From assembly GCA_014058105.1 (NCBI GenBank), contig JACGCM010000669.1, positions 1,612,001 through 1,676,000 on the forward strand: 64,000 nucleotides of DNA, written 5' to 3'. Shown in pieces: positions 1-13,127 of the stretch; position 1 is the first letter of the stretch, and each line of letters begins with the position of its first letter. The DNA comes from Kingdonia uniflora (taxonomy: Eukaryota > Streptophyta > Magnoliopsida > Ranunculales > Circaeasteraceae). The notes beneath the pieces were generated by a model. It had not been told where the DNA came from. It ran no database searches and was given only the letters and a program-made list of their open reading frames with translations. The translations under genes and the position numbers were made by a program.

Positions 1-42
1 GGAAAAGATTTTAAGTGAGAAATTTGAAATAAGAATACATAC

Positions 43-3000
43 ACTGAAGAAGTTAACAAAAGAAGAATCTTCAGGAACGTCTGTGACAATAGATGGAGTG
101 GATGATGATCGCTCCAGTGGCCCCTCCATCACTGCCATAGTTGGGACTGCTTCCAATTCCTCAAAATCGCTGCCATAGAGACAGGAATATAGGGAATTAA
201 GATTGGAGTATAATTCGTTCAAGTGAGTTAGAATAGTAAAATAATGCCAGTAACAGAAACTAAATAAAGGAAATGAATCAGAGAGCAAATTTTGTGGAAC
301 CGAAGATGAATAGAAGTAACCCAAATGGAACATCCCAAACTAAATGATTATACATTAACATTAAATTATGCAAGAAAACACTTTTTACTTGACAGGGAGC
401 TCCAATGATGTATAGAATATAATAGATAAATCACTAAAATTGGTGAATGTAAGAGGGTTGCTATTAAAAGACAGAAAGATACAAAGTATATCACTTAACT
501 CAAGGTTAATACCAAAAGAAAGACAGGTTGAAATAAAATCAACAAGAAACGTACCAAGGAACTACTTACTACATAGAATGTTCGATGAATTGACCATTAT
601 AATCTGCAAATATGGTGTTCATTATTGGTGTAAATATCATCCCACAATAAGAAATGGAAACCTTTAACCTCGATCAGTTAGTGCAAACCATTTCTTGAAC
701 TTGGAAACCCCTCCTGACCCCGACCAGATGAACAGATAAATGCCAATAAAGGATCTATCCCTAGTGATGAACTCAACTGAGGCCAAGCCTTCAAAATACG
801 TAGAAGATATCATCTAGCCCCAACCTAATACACATCCGCCTAAAAGAAAAATCTTACACCGAGTTTATTATGTGCTGTATGCCTATTTCTGAAGATGATT
901 AGTAATCCCTTATTATGCACAACTACAATTACTTTACGACATTCCAATTTGAGAAGGCTAATTCATCACTTAAAGGAAGAGGTTACACTAAGTCTTAAAA
1001 CCAATCCAAAGTCTAGGAAAAACGTTACAATGCGACAACATTAGGTTCAAATACCCAATCTGAGGAGGCATGATGGTGCACCCAAACCACTACTATTCTA
1101 GGCAACAACAACACGGATACGGGTGTCGGTGTTCGACACGGGTAAGGGATATCGGACACGGTGACCCAAAAATATGTAAAAACGGGGACATGGTTATGGA
1201 TTTTTTTATTTTTTATGTTGGTTATTTAACCTATCTAACCCACCACCCCACCTAACTCACCCAACCACTTTCCCAAGTCCCAACACATCTTATCCTTTAA
1301 GAAAAAAGATTTGGAAGTATCTGCCTTAAATGTGAAAAAATACTAGAGAAACTATGAGGCCATCGACCCCACATGCACATAACAAAGTTGCACCACCAAA
1401 GATTCCTCTTATATCAACCCTTAGTTATCCTCTAGATTCAAATACTCTATTGTTTGTATAGATAAGAGTTATCTCTTATCAAGGAAACTGTGAAAAAGAA
1501 AACCTCTATATTCTCTCTCTCTCTCTCCATAGACTCCATGCGCTCTCTCATACAAGGAAGATCTGGACCCAACTTTGACATACACAAAGACTCACCCAAT
1601 GCCCTCTGGTACAACGAAGATCTTTGCTGCTTCGTCTCATCACAGTAGATATAGAAAATTTGATATCTTAATTTTTTTTAAGCTTGATTTCTTCTCCGAT
1701 GGAGTTCTTCTTGTACGCGTATCCGTGTTGGAAACGTATGAACACGGATTTTTTTTGGAGATAGGAATGTCGTTGTTACCTACCTACTATTGAAGCACAT
1801 CAGCAAGCAAACCACTATAAGGATCATACAATAAACTTCCTCACCTGGCCACAAACTGCTCAAAAGTCAAGCCCTTGAACTTTCAAAACTTTTTACTCCA
1901 AGCCCGATTACAAACATGATGTCCACAACAAGTCCTGACAAATCCCTCTCATTAGTCAGTACTGCTAAAAATCATGTTATTTTTTTAGCTGCTGAGGGCA
2001 AAAGCCATAGGAGGGTTCCTTAGGGCTACACTCCGGGGTAGATTTTGAAGCGACCTTTTTGGAAAAAAAAATCATGTGTTTGGGCTGACCAGATACCCCA
2101 TTTTCCAAACTCTTCTCTCTCTAAAATCACCTACCACTAACCTGCGTTACCTTCACTAAACTCAAATTACCTTCTAGCTAAACCCCACCAAACTTAAAGT
2201 TACCTCTCTCTAAATCCCACCATTGAAACATCTCTAACCTTTTCCACCCACATAAAGATATCAAAATGCTGGAATTGTTTGACAATCTTCAGAAATGATG
2301 CCAGTTTTGGGCAGAAATTGCAAACTTAGGGTTCAATTTGACGGATTAATAAATTACCATCTAAGTCCGGTGATTCGGGAAACAATCGGCATAAAAATTG
2401 GTAACATTAACTCCCTGAGTTATTGTTATTTTTTCTCTTAAATTTGCCAGACTTTGTGCTGGAGATCCTAAAACAAAAAAAAGTAAAGAAAAAAGAAGAG
2501 CCCCTAAACCCAAAACCTATATAGCCCCCAAGATAAATTCCTCGTTCCGCCTGCTGGGAAAAGGTGTGACTCTGCGTCCTACTAACAAGTCTGCCACAGC
2601 TCTGAGATTAACCCAAGCTAAGTCGCATCATTCAAGTAGGATGAAATCTCGAAAGCTAAACAATAATGTAATAATGAATGTTCAACTGCTACACCTGCTG
2701 AACCACACATATAGCAGTTTACCAATATCCACTACGCAATAAAGTAAGCTATACTACGCAATAAAGTAAATCATCGAAAGTCAGAGCTTTACCAAGGCCA
2801 TAATCCAGCCTTATGGCTAATAAGGCTATTCTGTGGAGAGGATCTTAAATCCCTAAATTTTTTAGAGGGGAACCAAGGCAAAAGTAAGTTCCCAAGAAAG
2901 AAAGGAGGCACTCAAAAGCAAGTTTCAAAATGGGGTTTTGAAACTGGACTTACAAAATATCTCATCATCTGCTCTCGCAACAATATGGAGCGAGCAACTT

Positions 3001-6000
3001 TCCTTTCTTTCCAGATAAAGTAAAAAAGAATGAGGGTACCAATGGCCAATTACGCCTCTGCTACCATTGCTATGATCCCTTTCTGAAGGGGGCTTTCCGA
3101 AGTGGAGCCAGATACTATTCCAACACATAAGCGAAGCTCACAAGGACATGAGCCACTAAACAGGATGGGGAATGGGTAACAACTGCTATCGAACAATTAA
3201 GTCTTTGTATCTCACCCCTATCAAACTTTTGAGGTAGATGCCCAATAGGCCAATACAACATACATAGATATTCAGCGCGACAGTGTCTCCCCATCGAAAA
3301 CAAGCTTTTCCTTTCTTTCCACAAGACCCGATATATGTACTAAGAGGCCACAAAATTCTCCTAATCTTTCGCCTTTAACCTTAAAACATCAAGCTTTAAG
3401 AGAGCTCATAAAGTCACCCTGGAAGACCCAGTTTACAACAAGAAAAGAGGCAAAGACTCACCCATTCTTAGTCAAAGCTCATTGCAGTCAGTCATTTGTT
3501 GAGGAACACTCCCAAATAATTTTTTTTTGAAACTGGACTTCCAAAATGTCTCATCCACTGCCTTCAAAACAAAACCTGCTGCCTAATCTCTTCTTGAAAC
3601 TGGCACTGCCCCAAGCCCCCTTCAACAATATGGAGCAAGCAATTTTCTTTTTCCAGATTAAGTAAGAAAAAGTTAACCTACTGCCTAATCTCTTTAAAAG
3701 ATTTAGATTTAAGCCCAAGAAACCCACCACATTGATCCGCAGTATACTTTACATGTCAAACTCCAACCTTGAGATCGAACTTTCACAGAAACTACTAACC
3801 AAGGTAGTGGACATAGAGGTAATATCTATAAGAACTTGATGCTAAGGGATGTAGTGGTAATGTTTGTGGCGCCGTGAAGCATAGTACCTACCATATGAGG
3901 TGCTTTCCGGGATGCACTAATTTACACCCATGTAATGGCCCCTTCACGAACCACCAACCATTGTACCTGGATCCACAATGGCATTGGAATTATAGATTGT
4001 CAATGAAAGGGCCAAAATAAGGCAATGGAAGCATATCCAGATTACCCCAAGTCCTTGCAATCCCCAAAAAATTTGACTTATCTCACCCACCCCTAATCTT
4101 TGACAGACACAGAAAACCTTGTTTACGACTCAGTCCTTGTCCTTTATAAACATAGTGTGTTTGTAAGTTATAAAGTTCCTAGTTAAATGTGCTTAATGTA
4201 GAACGTCTACTCGCCAATTCAAAAGCTTCATTTATTGGGCAATCATAGCTCCTTTAAAACATAGCATAGCCATAATCCATAACAGAGGAAGAGCTTGTTT
4301 TGTTAAAATTCACCAAAGATATTCCTTCCTCTAACCAAAAATAATCTGAGTAAATGTTATCTAGATTTCTTTTTGGATACTCACTTAATACTCGGTTAAG
4401 CTAATGCATATTCAACTGAAGATTGTAGGGTGGGATGTAGTGATTGGGTAGATATGTGATTTTCATTCTCTCATAATCGGGAGAGAATCTTTATCATCCA
4501 ATTCAAGCTGCTAAGAAGAGAGCTGAAAGGAAACAGCAAATTGCCCCATGCCAGATAAATGAGTATATAGAGCTTTTCATATTCCTGACTAAGGGTGATA
4601 GGTCAAGGCTAAGGGTGATAGGTCAAGGGACGTTCCCCACTGTCATACGAACTTCTCAGGCCTACGAAGTCCTGGTTGCCTTTTTTTCTCTCCTCTCTAG
4701 AAAATTACTTTTTTTTAAACAAGTTTTAGCAATTAGAATATCTTTTGAATTAATATTTGTTTACTTTTAGAATTGCTTTTAGAAAAAACTTCAATAGGGA
4801 AAGTTCCTAATAATATAAAGTCTCTTTATTATTCTATAAAAAGTGAAAGTCTAGGGTTCTACAAGATTTTTTTAGATAATTAATAAAACTCGCAGTTTCT
4901 TCATTGAAAGTAAAATAATATATTTGACCGATCATCAATTACATTGCCTCCGTCCGTCAAATTGTTTTCTACAAAAGAAGCTTGGCTATTTGTGGAAGGA
5001 GAGGATCCACATGCATTATCATTTTCCTTGAATTTTTCAAGTGGTAGCAGTTCACTCTAGAGCATTAGTTTGCTGCCTCAAAGTTTCTACACGACGGCGG
5101 CTCGTTATGGAGAGTCTCGCTTCAAGTTTTTAATGACTTTAAGTATTCTCCTTTCGAATTTGGTTATTATATGAGATAGTCTGATAGACTACTTTGTATT
5201 TTATCCTTTTTCCCCATTGGCCTTGTAATTTTAATGTGTACTTTTTTTAATCAAACCTCACCACTTAAAAAAATAAGAAGAAAGAAAGGGGCAAGGAAAA
5301 AAAATATGAACCAAGAAATATCGAGTAGGTTGTTTCACTGCCGAACAGTATAGCACACACGGTGAAAACCTGTTGAGTTGTTGAGTTTATTCGACAAGGC
5401 TATCATAAGTATTACCCTTTCTTTTCTTTTTTTCTTCTGTAAGAGTAAGTTGATTCATATGTTTGAATCTTTCAAGTTTATCTCTAATTTATTTTTTCTT
5501 AAAATAAAAATGTGTTGTCTGATGTATAATTATATGATGTTATTATGAACACAGAAACGACGTGATACTCCAACTTGCCAACAAAATGTGCAAACCGTAA
5601 TCTTAAGAAAATGGAGCAAAGGACAGTACAGGAACATGTATACATCAAGCTCATACTCCCTATTATTTGGTTATGTTAATCAAGGTTGTCCATTTCTGTC
5701 TTTTTAAGACAATGCCTTCGATTAATGAATTTTTTTACTAATAAAGTAAATACGAAAAAGGTACCTTTTAGTTGATGACACTTTAGGCTTGGGAGTAACT
5801 TTGGAGTATGCATTTAGTATCCTGGACATGAAAATAATAATAAATTAAAACTTGACAACTAGTTGCCACATCCATGAGATAAACCAATTTTCTATGTCCT
5901 ACAATAAGTACTACACAAAGTTGTATAAAACATATCACGAGACATTAGAGTGCAAGCTCAATAAACTACAAGCAAATGATAAACTATAACATTTGTGACA

Positions 6001-9000
6001 GAAAAGTGTACATGTGAAATAACCTTGTTTGTTAACATCAATCAAATCAACTTCCCTTAAATAATTGCAACTTAGTAGAAAGTGGAATGGATAAATAATG
6101 GATATGAAAAGGTAGTGAGAAAAAGATATCTTACAAGATTGGATGCACTCGAAAGTATGACACATCAATGGAGTCAAGTATAACTCATGCGACGAGGAGT
6201 CGGTCAAATATGCTTAGAAAGATATTGTTCAAGTCATGACCCAAGTACACTGGTGCATTGACTCGAGGACTCCGGGTGTTAAGCACTGGGAATGTTACTT
6301 GAGAGCGTAAAAACTGAGAATGTTACTTTACTTGAGCAAATCCAAATAGGGTGATAGTTGGAATTACGAGGTCAATCCACTACATCCACCAAAGGCAAAA
6401 AAAAAAAAAAACATTAAGGAGATGGGCTAGTGAGGTGGGCTACAAGGTCACTGAAGAAGCTTAGGCTGGCAGGATTAATGGGAACGCTGTATAAAATCTT
6501 ATGTCAAAACTCCAAAAAACCAAAAGTGAACTTTCTAAATGTAATAAAGAGAAAATTGGGGAATGTAGTCAACTTGACCAATTCAGCTAGATAAGATATT
6601 TTGAAAATCCAAAGTGCTACAGGTAAGAATTTCTAGAAACTCTATTATCAGTCTAAAGAATGAACAAGAAATTTACATCACATATAGAGAGGAGATTGCT
6701 AGTACAGTGGTTGAGTACTTTAAAAATAACCTTGGGTCAAACATAATGGTGTGAACACTAGCTTGATCAGAAATCTGCCTTTCAAAGTTGAGTGCAGGAT
6801 GTAGATCACAACTGGTTAGTAAAAGCAATTGAAGAAGATGAAATCAGAGAAGCTCTCATGAATGTTGATAACTCTAAAGCACCGTGCCCAGAGGAATCTA
6901 CTACTCACTTCTTCAAAACCAATTGGGAGATAATTAAAAGAGTTTTTGTAAAAGCTATTAAAAACTTTTTTGTAAAAGCTAGTTGTGCAGATTACAGGCC
7001 AATCTCTTGTTGCAATGTCCCTTAATAGCCCGTGAGTTGTTAAAAAACTATCATAGGATGACAACAAGCCTGGGTGCACTTTGAAGATTGATCTGAAGAA
7101 AGCTTGTGACATTGTGCAATGAGAGACTATCCTGAAGATTTTCAACTTTCATACCGCCTTCATCAATTGGATTCAGGAATGCATCACAACTACTAATTTT
7201 TCTTTGCCTATAAATTGATCTCTTGAAGGCTTCTTCAGAGGTAAGAAAATTGCCCCACAAGTTGGAGGGGGGCTTGTAATCCTAAAGATGAAGGTGGTCT
7301 AGGTACTAATAACCTTAGAATCTGGAAACTCTCTGCAGTCATGAAGCTTACTTGAAAAATTGTGAGTAAACAAGATAGTTTATGGACTACCTGGTTGGAG
7401 AACCCTCTAATCAAAAGAAGGAATTTCTGGTGCTTGGCAGTTCCTAGCCAAAGTTCATTGGCTTGGAGGCAGATCCTTAAATCTAGAGAAGTCACTATAA
7501 ATTATGTTAGGCATGTGATTGTGAAGGGAGAGTGACTTTCTTAAGGAAAGACCAATGACACCCCCAGGGTATTTTGCAAGACAAGTACCCCCAAATCTAG
7601 TGTTATGATTCTTATTTGGAACCAAATGCCTATGTTACTAATGTTGTCCTCGTTGGTATACTGTAGACATCTTGGGCTATTCTTTGTCGTTTACTGCATA
7701 ACATTTCTCAAATTGTTGAGGACCTTCCTCCTTTTGATGCTACCCCTATGAGAGACAAGATCTTTTATGGAGAGTATAAGATTTAAAAAAGAGAAGATAA
7801 ATTGAGCTAACATTTGCTGGTCCAAGTTCAGCATGGCAAGGCTTTACTACCTGGATGCTCTTGAAAGATGTGCTGGCTACTCAAAACAAGTTAGTACAAA
7901 GAAACATCCTCACTAACTCTCTTTGTTGCATTTGCAAAGCTTCAGATGAGAGTTCAACCCACTTATTCATGGAGTATATTTTTCCTGAAGACATATGGGG
8001 AAAAATTCTCATAAAATCAGGCTTATTAGGCCTATTGGCTCTCTTTCGAATGAAGTTGAATGGATCTTCACTCTCCCTCAAAAGGATATATCTGGTATTG
8101 TTATAATTATTGTTTTCCCAGCTATCATTTCCCACATTTGGAAAACAAGAAACAACAAGCTTTTCAGAAATGAAAATTGTAATGCAGCAAGGGTCCTAAC
8201 TGTTCTTGGCAGCCTCCACCCACAAGTGAAGTAGAACTGAATACTGATGGCTCTCTTAATAGTGAAGAGTATGAAGGCCTTGTCAGAGAGAACCTAGGCA
8301 ACTGCTTGAGGGCCTATGCAGGAAGAATAACGGCAACCACAGTTACTTAACAGGAAATGTATGCAATTTAGAGACTGCTGGACTTAGCTTATGAGATGGG
8401 CTTTTTCAAGGTTCGGAATAGCCACAGATAGCATGCTCATGGTGCTCTACATCAAAAGAGGGGCCGTTCCACCTTGGAATTGTTTTCTACTTTTGTAGTC
8501 GCTTGGCAGATATTGTGAGAAACTGGAACCCTTTCAAATTGACCATAAATTTTGGGAGATAAAGCAATGTGCTGATTTTTTAGCCTTCTTTTCAAATATT
8601 ATTGGAGAAATTATCTTAACTCCTAACATATGGCCTCCTGACTTTAGGGTAACTCAGAGGATGCTAGGGGTAAGAAATTTTTTGAGGTCGTAATTCTTAC
8701 TTTGTTGAGTACATATATAGTTCTGGGGTCCTTGCCTAACCACTGCTTGCCCCCACCAAAAAAAAAAAAAAAAAAAACTATAAGAAAAAGGCAAAAGAAG
8801 AAGATAGATCTGGGTCCCTAGCCTCTGCGTTGCGTTTGCAGATGGAAAGTGATCATTTGAAGAATGCTGGTATTGTATTCAATGCAATGCACACATTTTG
8901 ATGCCATGCTAGGGTTTCAATTATTGATGTGTTTGGCTTATCTTTATTGTTCAATTCAAGCATAAACACACATTTTTTTATTTATTTTAATTATGAGTAG

Positions 9001-12000
9001 TTTTAGAGTTATGTTTTTATTATGGAATATTTTGACTTTGGCCCCTCTGTTTGTGATCAACAGTTACACTCATCACCCAATTTGTGAACACCATTATTTG
9101 ATCCTTTTTTGACATTTGTTAAGAGCTTGAGATAAGTTAACAGTACCCTTTACAAGCAATAAACACCTTATTATCCTCACTTTATTTCATAAAACGGACA
9201 AGAAAAAGTTGGCAATCAAAGAAACAGTTAAAGACTGAAATTTGCTTGAATGTTCTATTTGTTTGTAATACTAAAGTAGATGTAAAACAGGAGAAGCCAA
9301 CAATCGATGACTGCTTTTTGCAATATATGAAGGATTATTGTAAGAAAGCAAAACTGCAATTCTATCCGAACTTGGTCATTGCTTCCCTCCAAATTAATTC
9401 ACGTGGAGTCGACCTAGCTTCTCACACCACTCAATCAAAAAACACCTGGTTCATGATTTCATCTAAAGTTGGCCATTGAAAGAGATTCACCTTTTTCACA
9501 TATCTTTCGTTTGGGCTAATAATAAAGCTTCAAACCCCACTCGATTAAACCATCCAAAAAGCAACACACTCCAAACTACAAGATCTTCTCTAACATGAGA
9601 CATGTTGATTGTATAGTAGGTGAAAAAGCCCTAACTGCTATAACATTTTATAGCTTCTTAAAGCCCACGCTTCACAAAAATTTGGCAGGGAGTTTATTAA
9701 ATGCCATAACTCAGAATGTGGAGTAATGAAATGGTAAAGAGTAATTGGTTTCCCCATGTGAGTTTTGCACCATACATCACTTCTACCACCTCGACCCACA
9801 AGCACAGCCTCTTTTCTCCCTGAAATATCCACAAATATTTGACCAACAATGCTGAATTCACCCCCCTCCCCCCCAACACACACACACACACACACACCTT
9901 TTTAGCTTTTCGAACTGTCTCAAACTTTAGTAAGAACAGATCCATCGTCTCATTAGAGTCTTCCCAAAGAAAGCTTCTAATGGTTCTCTGGAGATCACTA
10001 ACACTGACATCGGTAAATGAATGAACCGTGAAGCACAAAGTATACTTCTTGAGAATCTTAACTAATGTGAGTCAACCCCCTTTAACAGCAACTCCTCTTT
10101 CTCGAAGGCAACGTGTTTATGCTCCATAATCCCCACCCCTGCCCCAAAAAATAAATTGGCTCACCTCTCCTGAATTAACAAAAATGACAGGTTTGACCTT
10201 TCTTGCATAAAAACATACATGTCTCCTCCCCCTAGATCCAAGGCCCCTCGCATTCCAAGACAGCAATAGTTCGCATTAAACTACTTCTAACTCTTTTTTC
10301 CTTTAGGAGGAGCTAGGGTTTGGGGAGAACCCTACCACATTTTATTACTGAAAGTTACAACACTGAGAATCAGCAGTACATAAAAAAGAGAGATCTCTAA
10401 GAAAAACCTTGCGCTAATATAGGATCACTAGTGGTTTACATATCTGCAGACACATGCATGGCTGCTCTATTTGCTTGTCTTAGTGGTAACAGCATGAAAC
10501 TTTGTAACTCCCCCTTCCCCTTCAGTTTCATTATTTGTTTAAGCTTTTGTATACCTTTCCAAGGAGGCTTGAATTTCACTATTTCCTAACTTACATTTCA
10601 TCTAAATTGTTAGGACACCCTTTGACTCCAAAAATCGAGCCACTTCCTAATCAACTGACATATTCGGATGACGCGGTTTTTGATAAAACCTTGTCTTATA
10701 CGCATTCATATATCAATCAATCCACCAAGTTCTGTTTCTCGTCAGCTTCACCTATAAAAAACATTTGGATAAACCTCTCTTTGTAATTCAGTGACATTGA
10801 GGTCAAAGCTATAAGATAGTACCCCCATTTTAAAAAAAATTAGTTGCTGCTGCCAGCTTTTCTACATCGAACCATCATGTTTACAAACCCTAATCCTTGA
10901 TACATCTTCTGGCACACTGCTCACTAGTTCAACCACAGCACTATGAGCTCTATACTTCTATCTTCATCTCCTTAAGTAGAGCTTATATCTTAGACTTCCA
11001 CAACCACCTTCCTTCCTCTCCGTCTCCCATCAAAGTCTCATGAATAATAAATTGGGCACCCTTGGAGTCATCATTGGTTGCTCTATCTGACCTTATAAAG
11101 TTTGATTTTACATTATACATAAGTTTTCGAATTTTCGATCACCTTCACTTAAACTACAACTGACAAAGAAAATATTCATCACGTGAATATAGTTGTTTTT
11201 CAAGTTCTTTATATCTTATGTTGAACAGAAAATCAGTATACTTGTTGGGTTTAAGTGTAGACTTCTCCAAACTGAACACGCCTATGAATCATTCACATAC
11301 ATGCAGCCTAATCCGATATGTCCAATTTTAGAAATCACAAGAGATGAAACACTTGTTATACAGAGGTTGACATGGAGATACTGACAATCAGCCTTCTAAC
11401 TCTAAGGACATTATAGTTTCCCAAGTATTAAACATTACATGAACATCTTTGAGGAGGTTACTAACTTGATTATACCACTCCTCCAACTTCTATAGGTTCA
11501 AAACCAAAATCCATAAGGATATCCTATTTAGTTCTGGTTTTTTTGGGGGTATGAAGAAAAACGGCAATTCACAAGGAAATATATGGTCAACAATGCTATC
11601 AAACGCACAACACGTAAAGCGTCGGTAACATTCTAGAGCTGCCATATTGACAAGTTTCTCAAGAAGTATAAGTCAGGACTAGAAGGAAAAAAAAAAATCT
11701 TTACACTGGTCTCCATAGTAAATTACTAAATTGATTCATAATGTTATTCACTTTCTTAAATGATGATCAACAACCAAGTAGCAGTATTTCCAATTATTCG
11801 CAAATGGTTATCAAGAATGCAAATCGAATTCATATACACACATCAGATTAGTTAGTAAAACTGCATTACCGTATCTGAAACAGTTTACCTGCTGAAGAGA
11901 TTCGCCACTTCTTCACATTCACGAGAATTGTAGAACCAAATACCATTAACTTCTTGGGCTGCATTCCTATACAGAAGATATGGAATCTGAATCTCGAACT

Positions 12001-13127
12001 CAAAATCTCCTAAGAGATTCTCCACCAGATTATCTGCAATAGAGAGTTCAATTAAATGATCGACAAATTCAAATACATACAAAGAAGCAAGATGAAAATA
12101 TAATTAAATAAAAAGGATAAGATAAAACTAAAACACTGGATATTTGCTTCACATTGCATCAATCTCCATTGGCCAGACTAAATATAACAATGCATAATCT
12201 AAAAAAGCAGTTACGAAAATTCATAAGAGAAAGCAATCTAAATAGCAGTGGCGTTTGAAGCATCACGATAACCAATTATGACGCTATATCAGCAGAATTG
12301 TAATAAGCAGACACGGGAGAGCTTTGACTTGACATTGTAAATATCCCGATTCACGTACACTACTCCTTTTCTTGACTGGTATCATATGCTTATTAATAAT
12401 AATATAATGACCATTCTATCATCATATCTTAGTTGTGATTAACTTCCTTACATCCAATATCATTGTTTTCTCCCCCATTATATATTAAGTTACTACAACT
12501 TATCACACAATACAGTACCCCTTTAGACTACCTGAGTGAAGCAACAAACGCATACCTGTATTACGCCGATTCATTACAATGAACTGAAACCGAGGTTGAG
12601 CATTCCTGAAAATAACAGACCAACATAAGAAATCATTATGTTGGGTACAACTAAGCTCATACTTCTCAATTCGTAACACTTTGTGATCACATAAATCACT
12701 ACACTCCAAAGTTTAGTGACAGCAAAGTCTCACATTTCATGATCAATCACATAGTTAGTTCGCAATTCGACAAAATCCCACAATTCAACTCAAAATAACA
12801 AATCTCAGTAATTTCAGACTCATTTCAAACATAATTTTTCACCTTTTAACAACAAATAGAGATCCTTCGACATCTTTACGACTCTGCAATCACATTATAA
12901 ACCAAAATCAACAGCAATAACAAGGGATAAAGTTATGAAATCGAACCAAAACAAGTAAGATTACGTACCCATTCACTGCTTTCGATGTTGAATTCGTATA
13001 AGGTGACATGAGCTGCGGTGATCAAAATCTGCTCGATGTAAGAATCGATTCTTTGAAGAACAGTTAGATTGAGGATTCGAGTACTCTCTGCATCGAGATT
13101 TGGCATTAATCTCCCATTTTGCGACAT
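43..13127 (-). CDS. DCP1: mRNA-decapping enzyme subunit DCP1, 5' part (six exons; 3' end outside window)
   Basis: DCP1 is the EVH1-fold activator of the decapping enzyme DCP2 in cytoplasmic P-bodies and promotes 5'-3' mRNA decay. I assign exons at 13127-12969, 12883-12843, 12605-12556, 12033-11889, 5821-5765 and 169-43. All internal borders are GT/AG, and codons split across introns join correctly (R, D, R and S residues). The 193 codons read like plant DCP1: MSQNGRLMPNLD at the start, then LQRIDSYIEQILITAAHVTLYEFNIE, RFQFIVMNRRNT, DNLVENLLGDFEFE, YLLYRNAAQEVNGIWFYN, EEVANLFSRILNAYSKV, and FEELEAVPTMAVMEGPLE. The start is the first ATG and matches the family N-terminus. The C-terminal part lies below position 1. 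There is no frame break, so the gene looks functional. Introns 4 and 5 are unusually long and transposon-filled. Recognition is from remembered family sequence and is very secure. Confidence 0.95.
1098..1783. mobile_element. Non-autonomous hAT-type DNA transposon in DCP1 intron 5
   Basis: A 686-bp segment is flanked by a perfect 8-bp direct repeat CTACTATT (1090-1097 and 1784-1791), the target-duplication length typical of hAT elements. Its ends are imperfect terminal inverted repeats: the left reads CTAGGCAACAACAACA and the right, reverse-complemented, GTAGGTAACAACGACA (13 of 16 identical). Subterminal segments are rich in ACACGG/CCGTGTT motifs in inverted orientation (about 1110-1160 and 1715-1750). 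No transposase reading frame is present, so it would need an enzyme supplied in trans. Superfamily is inferred from TSD length only. Confidence 0.72.
2935..3672. repeat. Diverged direct duplication inside DCP1 intron 5
   Basis: Two segments share the phrases TTGAAACTGGACTT, TCTCATC and AACAATATGGAGC: about 2935-3030 and 3528-3672. The second copy carries about 65 extra bases in its middle. Origin is unknown; no transposon termini were seen. Confidence 0.45.
6490..8778 (+). pseudogene. Degenerate LINE (non-LTR retrotransposon) with RT, zf-RVT and RNase H remnants and poly-A tail
   Basis: Fragments of a plant L1-type ORF2 can be followed in shifting plus frames. An RT start (EDEIREALMNVDNSKAP near 6830, then ADYRPISCCNV near 6985) is followed by the RT C-terminal block (DEGGLGTNNLRIWKLS near 7285), a zf-RVT region (LCCICKASDESSTHLF near 7920) and an RNase H-like tail (TDGSLN near 8240 and QCADFLAFFSN near 8570). 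It ends in a 21-base A tract (8758-8778), the expected 3' end of target-primed reverse transcription. The catalytic core of RT is deleted, and many stops and frameshifts make it dead. The 5' border is uncertain; the true start may lie a little before 6490. It sits in DCP1 intron 4, opposite to the gene. Confidence 0.8.
9660..10325 (-). pseudogene. Internally deleted LINE fragment, endonuclease start fused to RT end
   Basis: On the minus strand, positions about 10290-10200 translate to LLSWNARGLGSRGRRHVC, the conserved N-terminus of the LINE APE-type endonuclease. Only about 200 bases further on, the same strand already reads the RT C-terminal block (IRSFLWEDSN near 10000, then ALLVKYLWIF and LWVEVVEVMYG near 9760-9830). 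About 2-3 kb of ORF2 is therefore missing. A (GT)n microsatellite interrupts the RT block at 9897-9876. It is inactive and lies in sense orientation within DCP1 intron 4. Confidence 0.72.
9876..9897. repeat. (AC)n microsatellite
   Basis: A pure dinucleotide tract of 22 bases, preceded by a C-rich stretch at 9861-9874. It lies inside the minus-strand LINE remnant. Confidence 0.9.

Larger units (their letters stand above)
170..5764 (-). other. DCP1 intron 5 (5.6 kb)
   Basis: The donor reads gtacct at 5764 and the acceptor reads tatggcag, ending at 170. Besides the hAT-type element at 1098-1783, it holds a diverged duplicated block (2935-3030 against 3528-3672) and a short direct duplication near 4590-4630. 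No conserved coding sequence is seen. The remainder is AT-rich unique-looking sequence in which I recognise nothing. Confidence 0.85.
5822..11888 (-). other. DCP1 intron 4 (6.1 kb)
   Basis: The donor reads gtaaactg at 11888 and the acceptor catgtccag, ending at 5822. It contains two LINE remnants in opposite orientations (6490-8778 plus; 9660-10325 minus). The stretches 8780-9640 and 10330-11880 are AT-rich and show nothing recognisable beyond an (AC)n tract at 9876-9897. Confidence 0.85.

Noticed and set aside
2925..3324. Minus-strand open frames with cysteine/tryptophan-rich translation, possible LINE or gene
   Set aside because: No conserved LINE or other motif could be matched; kept only as a duplicated block.
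6386..8795. AAAGGCAAAA repeated near both ends of the plus-strand LINE as target duplication
   Set aside because: Low-complexity A-rich match only ten bases long, and the 5' end of the LINE is not defined.
9246..9479. 77-codon plus-strand open frame in DCP1 intron 4
   Set aside because: No family wording, no splice context; likely chance.
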